Shown here: positions 1 through 10,708 of the stretch, in pieces
Numbering within the stretch: position 1 is the first letter of the stretch
Layout of the letters: each line of letters opens with the position of its first letter
Origin: Chrysemys picta bellii
Taxonomy: Eukaryota; Chordata; Testudines; Emydidae
Assembly (NCBI RefSeq): GCF_011386835.1
Contig: NC_088804.1
Span: 39,915,549 to 39,979,548 of the forward strand
Length of the DNA stretch: 64,000 nt
Reading direction: 5' to 3'
Translations under genes and position numbers: made by a program
The notes under the pieces: generated by a model
Databases searched by the model: none
Told to the model about the DNA's origin: nothing
What the model saw: only the letters and a program-made list of their open reading frames with translations

Positions 1-410
1 CCCTGTAGTATTTGTGTGCCAGAATCATCCCCCTCTGAATCCCCTCCATTCCAACTCCACTGGCCTTCATTCTTCTTTTGACTGCTCCATCCCCTCATTC
101 ATTCTTCCATGCCACTTCATGTGACTGGAACAGACACCTCACTCCCATATGGCTGGCAACCTCCCTGTCCTCTAATCCTCTCTGAAAGCTCCACTGTTTT
201 TATGATTCTTCCACCATTAACCTTTACTCTTATGTTCTCCTCTACCACTTGCATATCAGACCTTGGCAGATGAACTAAACAAAAATAACCAAAATGGATT
301 GTAAACTCCTTGGGGCTGGGACCTTGTCTTATTTTCTATGGGTAAAGTGCCTGTTACATCTATGATACTGTATACATAATAACGCATATGTATATAATAA
401 TGATACTTAG
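1..410 (+). mobile_element. L2-type LINE 3' end
   Basis: The segment 290..330 (ATTGTAAACTCCTTGGGGCT, then GGGACCTTGTCTTATT) is the hallmark of the amniote L2 3' end in sense orientation, followed by a TAATAATGATA tail. The upstream 1..280 is C/T-rich and resembles the end of the L2 coding region, but frame-shifted. The same 3' end occurs antisense at 50045..50165. Confidence 0.65.
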
Positions 411-464
411 TAGCTATATAACCTTCATACAGTTTGAGTGCAACACAAATGCTAGCTCATTATT

Positions 465-580
465 CCCCTGATCCTGCAAAGACTTATGCATGAGCTTAAT
501 TTAAAGCATGTGAATAGTACCATTGAACTGAAAGTTAATTTAAAGTTAACCATGAATTTAAAGGTTTTCAGGATTGGGGC
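465..580. mobile_element. Palindromic MITE (CCCCTGATCCTGCAAA ends)
   Basis: The left end CCCCTGATCCTGCAAA is mirrored by the right end TTTTCAGGATTGGGGC; the interior (gcatgagcttaatttaaagc / aaagttaaccatgaa) forms an imperfect hairpin. The same family is at 20578..20693 and 30826..30940. No transposase is seen. Confidence 0.6.
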
Positions 581-3500
581 TTAGTATAGCAATATTATAT
601 GTATATGTAGCCTAAACTGCAAACTCATATGTGTATCCTATAGCTGAATGGTTGGCAGACCCTTTGAAGTGTCTAGTCAATGTATTTGTTAAAGATTATA
701 ATATGTGAATTTTTATGTACACTTTTATTAAAGATATAAGGCCCTGAAACACTAAAATAAATTTAAAAAGCACTACAATATTGTAGCAACTTTTTCACAA
801 TATACTTTGTGGTTCTGAAATAAAATTGTACTTACAGGGATCACTGGTATGAAAATAATAAATATTTTCTATTTTTAAAAATAAGGAAAGGAAACAACAT
901 AGGTGTTTTTCTAAGAGAAGGCAGAAAACCCCACAAATGACCTGTTAAGCAACAGAAACATATAATAAAATATAAATGAAATATAAATGAACAATTCAGT
1001 TAAAAAGTTTAACAAATTAGTACCACAGTTGAATTTCTTATATTATTAAAAAACTGTTCCCAACCCACAGAGGAAATGCTGGTGATTGATATCATTGTTA
1101 TTCAGAATATTATAAGTAACATTATCTGTTGTCACAGATTACAGAAAAAAATTCCACCACGTTATTTGTTTTTCTTTATATTTTGGCATAGTTATGGAAT
1201 TTAGATTCAATTACACTTTGGGTAAGCTCTAGTCAAACTTGAAAACACTCCGGCTTTAAGATAATTCTTTCCTGGGTTTTTCAGTTTTTCTTATATTGTC
1301 GGTTTAAAGATAGTATGACATGTTGATTCATCTTTAGATATTTGTGTGTTTTCTGTATCTCCTCTGTGTACTGTGTAAGTGCATTGTATTCAGGAAAAAA
1401 AGTTTCTGGATAATTTCTCCTTAGAAAAGCAGAAGATGCTTCAGTTGCTGTATATTCCGAGATGCAATTTCCCTATTAATTATAGGGGGTTGAATAAAGG
1501 AAAACTAATTATACTGTCAGTTTAATTTCTTTGCAGAAATACTAGGCTGTTTTAACCCATTGATCTCTCATCACTGGGAGCACTTTGGTACCATTTCCAG
1601 ATGTCTATCAGTCTCCAGAAAGGTTTTCATTTCAAAGGCAGCACTCTAACACAGAGAAATGCAATAGCCTGACACGTTCAAGACGATTTCATTTGGATTG
1701 AATCAAAGAATTGCTGTAAACATTGACTAGAAATGTAAAAGGGCCATTGAAGGTTCCACACAAGCCATTTTTTGTTTGGTGAATTTCACATTTACCAGTC
1801 CTTCTGCTATGGGATATAGAGGCAAAGGGAGAATCTAATGTAGTATTCTGAAAGTACTATTTGAATGCAAAAGCTGAAAACATTATGCAGGGCTTATTGT
1901 ATAGGTCAGCACAATCAAGTGCTGTATTCTCTCCCAAACTGTAAGCAATAAAAGTAGAGTTACACATAGTAAAAGCTGTAACTTCTATAATCAGTACTAC
2001 TAGTAAACTTTCATTATTCTGTGAATGGAAAAAGTCTTTGATTTCATATATGCTGAGATCATTCATTAGCATGGCTGCAGATGAAAGGTGCTTTACGATT
2101 GTAATGAATTATATTATTAGAAATATTTTTAATCATTTGAGCTAAATTGAAATCAGGCAGAAGAGTTCTGATAGCAGTTTGTAGAGTAGTTCTCTCAAGT
2201 TTGCTAGATTCTCTTGAAAATAAAAACATAGGAGATATATTGGAAAACTAACACAGCCATACAGTCATTTCTCTGCTTTGCCTGGTGTGTCCAGTTTGAT
2301 CATTAGTAGCAGGATATTTTTTTCTAATCTTATTAGATGCCAGGAATAGTTGCATTCCGAACAAGTTATAATCAATCTGAGCAATTGACTTCCCTACCAA
2401 ATCGCGCCGATGCCATCTTGCACATTGCAAAGTGTAACTAATGCACTGCAGGTTGGGTATAAAAAAAATGTGAACAAAAACAATTAGGGTTCTTCATTTT
2501 TCTAGACCAGTGATAGAAATGTAAGAAACAAGCAAATTCATTAGGGAAAATGGGATTTGTCTAAATAAAAAGATAATTATAACATTATATTATGCTCACA
2601 TTTTGATACTCTATAATAGTTTGATATAACATTAATGGTTTATGTGTGGAGGTAAATATTTTCCTTTACTTACAAATATATGGTTGTTTGATATTTCTGT
2701 ATCAAGACTGTATAATTTAACATTTACTTCATACTATCACTATTCATTGCAACTTGGATTTGATACTTGCTTCATCAGTCAGTCCCAGAGATCTTGTCTC
2801 AAAAGCATTCTTTAGAGCATGAGTTTCTTCCTATGTTAGATTTTATTGCTTGCTTCTGGAATATAATCTAACGGAATGCAGACTAACACAATCCAATAGC
2901 TGGAAATAAAGATAATGCTTTTTCAGGGGTCACATAAGCCTATTCACATTGAAAAGTGCTCATTCATCTGAAATTTTTCATGGTTAGCAGATGAATAGGA
3001 TGATTATGAAAAACAGGCATTTGTGCCTTTGTATATACCATAATACTTCACTACATGCATGTCTTTAAAAAAATAAATCATATAGTTAAAAGATCTGTTT
3101 CATATTTATACCACTTTTTGAAGATATGTAAAAAAGCAATACAGTGCTAGCATGGCATGAATGAATGGCATGAATCCCAAGTCAGCAGCCTTTATGCCTT
3201 TTACCCCACAAAGCTGTGCGACCATTGAAATTAAATCCAAACAGTCTGTGTCAGTCATTATTGAAATGTTAGGCTTGACCACTGGGCTATTCCCAATGTA
3301 TTGTGAAGATTGTTATAGGAAATTTCATTTTAACTTGAACGAGCAAACTCAGCCTGGCTTAGCATCTCACCCAAAGGGACTGTACATTTCCTTGCAGCTG
3401 TATCCCACACTCCAGGTGTGACTCTGGTGTCCACACTGAACTTTAGTCCAATTTCTGATTAGTGGCTTGAATCCACAGACTTCTGGCACTGCCAACAAAA

Positions 3501-4439
3501 TTTAATTTCTATTAAGAATTCAGTGCTTCCCTTAGCTTAAAATGTGTATTTATTTCCCCAAACCATCAGAGGTCAGAGCAAGAGCAAAATCCACGGTCTT
3601 CTGGATACAATATAAGCCAGGTATAGCGCTGGCAGCCAGTATAATGAATACGTATTCTTCTGCTAATGACCTCACCCTTGACCAGGAGGAAAGAGACACT
3701 AGAGAGATGAATGGTGATTCATTCTCAGTGCTGGGGCTGGTCCTTTGGTAAATGACGTGTTTAGGAAATAATGCAGACTACCGTTCAGTAAATCTGAAAC
3801 AAAAAACAAAACAAAAAGTTTCATTTGGGATCTTCAGCTACAGTTGAGTAATTGTCCTTGGTAAACCCCTTAAGTAAGTAATCAAGGAAATTACCCCTCA
3901 TCACTAATTATTTATTTTCTCAAGCTGTCAGCCTTGATTAAGCTCATCTTGTTGCATTGCTTAAGGGGAAAATTTTGATTCAAATTTGAGGTTGGAGGGA
4001 CAAGCCTTACCAGAAAAGTGGCTCACTTTAAGATCTCCGCTTCCTTACCCCACAAACATGCCCTGATCCTTATCTTGAGGGGGCTGAATGAGCACGACTG
4101 AGGGTGAGAAGATTTTCTGTGTTCTTTTGCTCATTGGCCTCTTCAGAGACTGTTTAATTTCATTTCTGAGTTGGACATCGGGACCAAGATCAATTGCTCA
4201 TTTTTTGCAGGCCACAGAACAGCTGTTAATGGTAACCACTTTTGGTCACTGCTGATGTGGGTTGGATAAACACTCTTTATCCATTACAAATCTTGTGAGC
4301 CAGCCAGTCATTATGAGCTTTGAAACAAGTTAATGGAGACCATAAAAAAAACGGGAAGAGCTGATGATATTTATACATTTTAAATATAACTCTTGCAGCC
4401 TGTGCAATCACTTAGAATTTCCTCGTTCTCTGTTTTTAG

Positions 4440-4679
4440 AGGATTACCCCAATGGGACATGGCTTGGAGATGAAAACAATCCTGAGATGCGAGTCCGTTG
4501 CCCCATAACCCCAGCTGACATGCTGCATATCAGCACCAACTGCCGCACAGCTGAGAAGATGGCACTGACGTTGCTAGATTACCTCTTCCACCGGGAAATT
4601 CAGGCCATCTCCAACCTTTCAGGGCAAGGGAAGCATGGGAAGAAGCAGCTTGATCCTCTCATGATTTATGGTATTCGCT
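4440..4679 (+). CDS. BANP: BANP internal exon A (first half of BEN domain)
   Basis: This exon encodes about 80 residues starting EDYPNGTWLGDENNPEMRVR and ending in YGIRC, with the core CRTAEKMALTLLDYLF. I recognise this as the first half of the BEN domain of BANP (SMAR1), a nuclear DNA-binding protein; from the literature, BANP binds an unmethylated CG-containing palindromic motif at promoters and acts in transcription and matrix attachment. The acceptor is a pyrimidine-rich stretch ending TTTTTAG; the donor is GTGAGT at 4680. The exon starts with AG, completing a split Glu codon, and ends with a lone T that the next exon turns into Cys, so both flanking introns are phase 1. It is 240 nt with no internal stop. 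The reading frame stays open past the donor to 4744, but that part is intron read-through and does not resemble BANP. Confidence 0.95.
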
Positions 4680-7454
4680 GTGAGTATAACACTGAAGTTT
4701 CTGATCTTGTGCTATATAGAGAGATTTCCATCTGCTTTGTCTGACAATTGAGAGCAAAAGAGACAAACAGCTAAATCTTTAGAACCAAGTGTTCTAAAAT
4801 GTTCATGCACATTTCTTTTTTGGTTTATTTGTCTCAATATTTTTGGGTAGGCCTTCTTCTCAGTAATGGCAAATGTTATTACCTGCTCGGGTATTTGTAT
4901 AAACAACGAGGAGTATGCATCTCTTGACTCCAATCCTGCCTCTCCTTCTCCCCCTCTCTGGTCTTCTTTCCCCCCCCCCAAAAAACCAACAATCCATAGT
5001 AATTAACTTGTCCTCTGGACATCACACATTAGATACAATGTTGATTGCCCTTTACTGAAATAAGAGTGGGGCCCATCTTATTTATTCTGGTGCCATCTAT
5101 GCCTCTAATTTATTTAGTCTAATTTCTGTATGAATAAAGCTTCCATTGCTGTGGCACCTATGTGCAGTCATTAATGCAGCTAATCACCTCCACCTGCTTG
5201 TTGCTCAGATATTGCATTATCTGCTCCATGCTCTGTATTTTTTGTGGCTCCATTTTGAATCTCACTATAGGAAGTACAATCTGAAAGATGATTGGCTGAC
5301 CTGGTAACATTATTCTAGACAGCAGCCCAAGCCTACAAATACAGTCAGGCAGGTCATGCATCAATCTGACCAACTTCTCCTTTACTCTACAGTTATTTTG
5401 GTCTGCACATTTGTTTTTAAATGATATATTTTTATGTGGGAGGGGGTAGCTCTAAAGAATTACAGCACATTATAACAAGTCATGGTCCAACTTCATTTTT
5501 CTAATATCTATGTTTTGTGAAGTGTGGTTCTGCTCTAAAAAGTAACTTCATTATGTTACTTCTTGAGTTATTTTTGTAATAGACATTTATGCTCATCCCC
5601 CATGTAACACTGAACATACTTTGCAAGGTTTTGATTTAACAGCAGACATTATCTTCCAAATAACATGCTCTGCTCCCCTCCCCTCTATGGTACCAAACTA
5701 GCTAATCCTAGGGAAACCTCGCTAGCAGGCTAAGTGACAGTAGATTCCAGAACTTGCAGTCAGTGGAAAACCTGGACAAAAAGTGCATCAAATTCAAAAT
5801 GTGTTCAGGCGTCAGCTCAGATGTATTTCCCTTCGGGTGAGTTGTAGACAATGCTCTGCCTTCCTGCTTCTGCCAGTCTCACTCTTTGGACAGACAGCTG
5901 AATGTAGATGGCATGATGGAATATAGAGGACATTTGAAATTGCTCCTACAGTGGTGCTGAAGCACAATCGTCTTCCAAAGAGCTGGGCTGAGACTGTCCA
6001 TTTATGTTGGGCCCAATCCTTTTCTCACTGAAATAATTGAAAACACTTATCTTGACTTCACTGATAGCAGGATTAGGCCAATTATCTTATTCAGAAACAT
6101 GTTGTGGGTATAGATCTTATGCTGCTGTAGTGTAGGAGGCAGGTGGGTCAGTCCTTAGAAACACCACATGCAAACTAAAATGCTTCTTTCCATTTACTGT
6201 GGTCAGAAGCGTAATGATAGGATCTGGAAACATAGAAAATTGCAGGTTTTAAAGATTCTTGTTATATCATGACAGTTTTCACTACGTTTCTCAGAGCCCA
6301 TGGTAGGCTGAGTAGAAAGACATTTATGGGGAATAGTCTTGGTGAATATTCAAACTCTGGATTTGTTTTTTAAGTCGTGAAAACATTAGAAGTAACATTA
6401 GAATTGTACTCAGCTATCCCAAATGATCACATTAAATTACATTCTGTAAGAGTTGGGTGTGTTTTTTGTTGCTGTTGCCACCAGCCAGATGTTTTCTTAG
6501 CTTCTATTTATGGGAGGATCCTAAAGGACCAATTTAAATTAGTCTGCAGTGGGTGTTTCCTAGAAATCTCTCGGGCTCTCTTTTTGGTTTAGGAAGCCAC
6601 TCTGAGTTCATACAGTTCACAGGTACAGAGCATACCAAATGTAGCACATTTCTAGTTGAGAAATACCAACCATGGTGATAACTGAAATAATGAAAAAAAA
6701 AATCAACTTGTTTTTGTTGGAAATATAGATACAGTTCATGTAATCAAAATAATATGAGCTTGGATCTCAGTTTTGACCAGCTGGAAACAAATGGGGAGTG
6801 TGGATTGTCTGGATGGTTTGGCTATAAATTCCAAGTGGAACAAACTCATTTTATTTTTTTATCAGTATGTATCGTTTCAAAGGGTGGACCTCACTCAAAT
6901 CGAGACAAAGGAAATTGTAGCAGGCTCACTGCAGTTCACACAAATGTTTCCCTACTTTAGGGAAAAGTTAAATATCATAAAGTGTGTGGATTCAAGATAG
7001 GAACTCTTTGGATGATATGGTTCATGGTTGAACTATGGTTCATATTGTCTCTCCTTGTCAGGATGAGTGTTAGGAGGCTATCACAGGCCTACAAACAGTT
7101 TTGCAATGTATATTAGGGATATAGACAGTTTTTTTTCTGTAGCTTTATAGGTAACTAAGATGCTGTGGGAGGTAGATTATGGTACATAAAGTGTCTGAAA
7201 TGTTCTTAGACATGGGTGATGGACAACCTGACTGTTTGAGTAAGCGGTAGGCACCATGCTGATATGACGCTATGGTTACTAGCAGGGGATTACTCAACCA
7301 ATTGTTTGATGACAGCAGCCAAATTGACTTTATAAGTATAGTTTACAGTTTACATTTCAGGCAAGGTAAACCTGCAAATGCCTTCTGAATAGTTGAAATC
7401 CTGACACAAGCTATAGCACATATTGGGTACCTCTGCTATCCATACTGTCTAAAG

Positions 7455-7674
7455 CAGTGGTTTTCAAACTGAGGTACGTGTACCCCTAGGAGTGTGTGAG
7501 CTCTTGTCAGGGAGTAAGTGAGAAAAATCCTGTGATGGTGGACAATGCATTTAATTTAGTAAGACTTGGCAATCTAATCATAGATATATTCTGACTCTAT
7601 CTCAGATGGGGGTACATGGTAGACTACATTATTTGGAAAGAAGTATGCAGCCTAAAAAACGTTGAAAGCCACTG
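7455..7674. mobile_element. hAT-type MITE with 8 bp target duplication
   Basis: The left end CAGTGGTTTTCAAACT is mirrored by the right end AACGTTGAAAGCCACTG. Flanks are GTCTAAAG before and GTCTTAAG after, an 8 bp target duplication with one change. These ends and this duplication length are typical of hAT (Charlie-like) transposons. The 220 bp body (contains GGGGGTACATGG) has no coding capacity. Confidence 0.85.
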
Positions 7675-9158
7675 GTCTTAAGTATACAGAAATACTAATG
7701 TTAACGTGGAATTATATGGAGAACCATTGAAAAAAATGAGCAACATTCTTGCATGAAACAAGCTTTATAGGCTACAAACTTTGGAGTAGAAGACTGAATT
7801 ATGCATTCCTGAAATTATTTTATGTAGTTCACCTACAGAGCAGTACAATGGGAATAAATTAACGTACTCAGATATTTTTGTGTGCAGTTATTATTTGGAA
7901 TGCCAGCTAACTTTAATCTTTAAAAAAAAAAAAAAAAAAGCACCAATTAGAGCCTGTTTGAATTTTTCTGAGGAATTCAATACTGCATCATTATATTTCT
8001 GCTAGCGCAATGCAGAGTTACATGGAGAAAATCTGTGGAAAGTGATTGCTAATGAGCCTGATAGCACTGTTCCTTCTTCAGGCTGGACTGAGTTTGGGAA
8101 GTACGCTCCTAATGGCCTCATTTTGTTGGTGGTGATGTCACCTGACTACTGTGGTGGGGACCAGTGGGCTAAATTAGAAATAGCCTGTTGGACTTGCTGC
8201 ATTGTGGCCTATCATTGGTTCACTCTGTAAGGGAAACAGAAGCCTTCAAAGGCTTTCACAGTGTTGTTTGATCATGTATAAAATGTGTTGGTGGCTCTGT
8301 AAGGGCTAATAAGACCTACAGATAATTTTGTTCTTGCAAATTTTGGAGACCTCTTCAGATACTTATGGAATGTAAATGGTACTTTTCTAGGTTACTGCAT
8401 GTAACACTATTATTTTCACAAGTTTTTATAAGCCTAAATAGGTTTTGTTTGAAAATTTGTTCATAAAATGAAGGGAGTGGGGGGGGAAGCAGTGTGCTTG
8501 CAAAAAGTGCACATGCAACCCCCTAAATTGAGGTGTCCAAATCGGATTATTGTAGCCCTAAGTGCTGTTTGTATGTGCAATTACCAGATTTGTATCTGCA
8601 AAGCAGGCTTTTGAAAATGAGGCTCCTTAAGTGAAAGTGTGTGATCATATTGGCAATATATGACTAAGCTGATATAATTTAAAAGGGAGATTCTTTGTAA
8701 AAGCAGCATTGACTGAAGTTAGGGGTACTTACAGCATCTAAAACAGAGGTCTATTGGCTCCACTCAGTGTCTAGACTAACGTGTTGCCTTTGTTCTGGAA
8801 CAAATCCCCATGCATCAAAAGAAAAATACACTCCCTAAATATAGACTGTTGCAAGAATACCCACATACAGTTTGTTTGGGGAATCTGAAAGTGATTGTGT
8901 GGTTAATGAGGCTTAAAATAACATAGCCAAGGCATCATAAAATTACTACAGCACTGAATAGGGGCGAGGGGACCAAGTAACCTATCCAAAAAGGGGTCCA
9001 ATACTAATCTGACTGGCTCAGCTGTAATGATTTCATGCTGTAAACTTGCATATCATCACTGGTAATAAGTGAGTGAAAATGAAATTCCCTTTTGGTAGCT
9101 TGTTTATTAATTGTCTATAACGTAAGTGAGTGTGTGGGTGACTGCGTATCTGTAATGA

Positions 9159-10617
9159 CTAGAGTTGCCAATTTTCGAATCACACAAAACCAAACATCCT
9201 TGCCCCGCCCCTGCCCCGCCACTTCCCCTTCTCTGAGGCCCCGCCCCCACTCCATCCTCCCTCTGTCGCTCACTCTCACTCATTTTCACTGGGCTGGGGC
9301 AGGGGTTGGGGTGCGGGCTCCAGCTGGGGGTGCAGACTCTGGGGTGGGGCCAGAAATGAGGGGTTCAGAGTGCAGGAGGGGGGCTGGGGCAGGGGGTTGA
9401 GGTGTGGGAGGGGGTGAGGGCTCCAGCTGGAAGTGTGGGCTCTGGGGTGGGGCCAGGGATGAGGGGTTTTGGGTGCAGGAGGGGTCTCTGCACTGGAGCC
9501 GAGGGGTTTGGAGTGTGGGAGTGGGCTGAGGGCTGGAGAAAGGGGTTTGCGTGCGGGAGGGAGTGCGGGGTGCAGGCTCTGGGAGGGAGTTTGGGTGCAG
9601 GAGGGGGCTCAGGGCTGGGGTTGGGGTGTGGGCTTCAGGAGGGAGTTTGAGTGCAGGAGGGGGCTCAGGCTGGGGCAGGGGATTGGGGTGTGATGGGGAT
9701 GTGGGGTGTGGGCTCCGGGAGGGAGTTTGGTTGTGGGAGGGGGCTCAGGGCTGGGGTTGGGGTACAGGAGGGGGTGCGGGCTCCAGGAGGGAGTTTGGGT
9801 GTGGGAGGGGGCTCAGGGCTGGGGTTGGGGTACAGGAGGGGGTGCGGGCTCCAGGAGGGAGTTTGGGTGTGGGAGGGGGCTCAGGGCTGGGGTTGGGGTA
9901 CAGGAGGGGGTGCGGGCTCCAGGAGGGAGTTTGGGTGTGGGAGGGGGCTCAGGGCTGGGGTTGGGGTACAGGAGGGGGTGCGGGCTCCAGGAGGGAGTTT
10001 GGGTGTGGGAGGGGGCTCAGGGCTGGGGTTGGGGTACAGGAGGGGGTGCGGGCTCCAGGAGGGAGTTTGGGTGCGGGAGGGGGCTCAGGCTGGGGTCAGG
10101 GGTTTGGAGTGCGTGAAGGTTTGCGGGCTCCGGCAGGGGGCTCAGGGCTGGAGAAGGGTGTTGGGGTGCGGGCTTTGGGAGGGAGTTAGGGTGCGGGAGA
10201 GGGTTCCGACCTTGGGCAGGAGGGTGGGGTGCGGGAGGGGGTTCAGGGTGCGAGCTCCAGCTGAGGTGGCTCCCAGTCGGCAGTGCAGCGGGGCTAAGGC
10301 AGGCTCCCTGGCCCCCCATGGATCCCGGAAGTGGCTGGCATATCCGGTTCCTAGGCGCAGGGGGGGCCAGGCGGCTCTGTGCGGTGCCCACTGCCCACAC
10401 CCGCAGGCATTGTCCCTGCAGTTCCCATTGGCCTCAGTTCCTGGACATGCCGGCTGTTTCCAGGAGCCGCGGGGAGCCAGGGCAGGCAGGGAGCCTACCT
10501 AAGGCCTGCACCGCTGACCGGACTTTTAACGGCGCAGTCAGCAATGCTGACTAGAGCCGCCAGGGTCCCTTTTCAAGCGGGCGTTCTGGTCGAAAACGGG
10601 ATGCCTGGCAGTCCTAG
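9159..10617. mobile_element. GC-rich DNA element with CTAG ends and 6 bp target duplication
   Basis: The element starts CTAGAGTTGCCAATTTTCG and its other end reads inward on the minus strand as CTAGGACTGCCAGGCATCC, an imperfect inverted repeat. The direct repeat TAATGA lies immediately outside both ends (9153..9158, 10618..10623). The body is strongly GC- and G-rich, with a 68 bp tandem array in the middle. It contains several long glycine-rich open frames in different phases that are by-products of the repeat and not genes. I recognise the family as a turtle interspersed repeat but cannot name its class; the ends fit neither a TG..CA LTR nor the 8 bp duplication of hAT. Confidence 0.7.
9741..10088 (+). 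repeat. 68 bp tandem repeat, about five units
   Basis: The word GGGCTCAGGGCTGGGGTTGG recurs at 9741, 9809, 9877, 9945 and 10013 with an exact spacing of 68 bp, and a sixth, degraded start (GGGCTCAGGCTGGGG) is at 10081. Units in between are almost identical; degenerate units extend to about 9400 and 10230. Because 68 is not a multiple of 3, each unit shifts frame, which explains why all three + frames stay open. Confidence 0.95.
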
Positions 10618-10638
10618 TAATGATTCATAAACACCCAG

Positions 10639-10708
10639 GGTGAAACCCTGTCCCCATTGAAGTCAGGGATAAAACTCCCATTGACTTCAGCGTGGCCGGA
10701 TTTCATCC
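10639..10708. repeat. Short palindromic repeat (CCCATTGAAGTCAGGG type)
   Basis: GTGAAACCCTGTCCCCATTG is mirrored by CATTGACTTCAGCGTGGCCG and GATTTCAT. It is a common sauropsid hairpin repeat and abuts the right end of the preceding GC-rich element. Confidence 0.5.

Larger units (their letters stand above)
1..4439 (+). other. BANP: BANP upstream intron (partial)
   Basis: This is non-coding sequence upstream of exon A. It is AT-rich, with an L2 LINE 3' end at 1..410 and a hairpin MITE at 465..580. I see no convincing exon in 600..4439; the small open frames there (for example 3161..3421 and 3542..3751) lack splice-framed similarity to anything I recognise. Confidence 0.8.

Noticed and set aside
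5158..5373. 71-codon minus-strand frame with a plausible amino-acid mix.
   Set aside because: No splice-framed context and no family I recognise; it is within intron A-B and of a length expected by chance.
9741..10088. Regular array reminiscent of CRISPR.
   Set aside because: Units are contiguous near-identical 68 bp repeats without unique spacers, in a vertebrate intron.
9092..10502. Several glycine-rich open frames up to 283 codons on the + strand and proline-rich frames on the minus strand.
   Set aside because: They arise from the 68 bp G-rich tandem array, which stays open in all three frames; there is no homology and they lie inside a mobile element.
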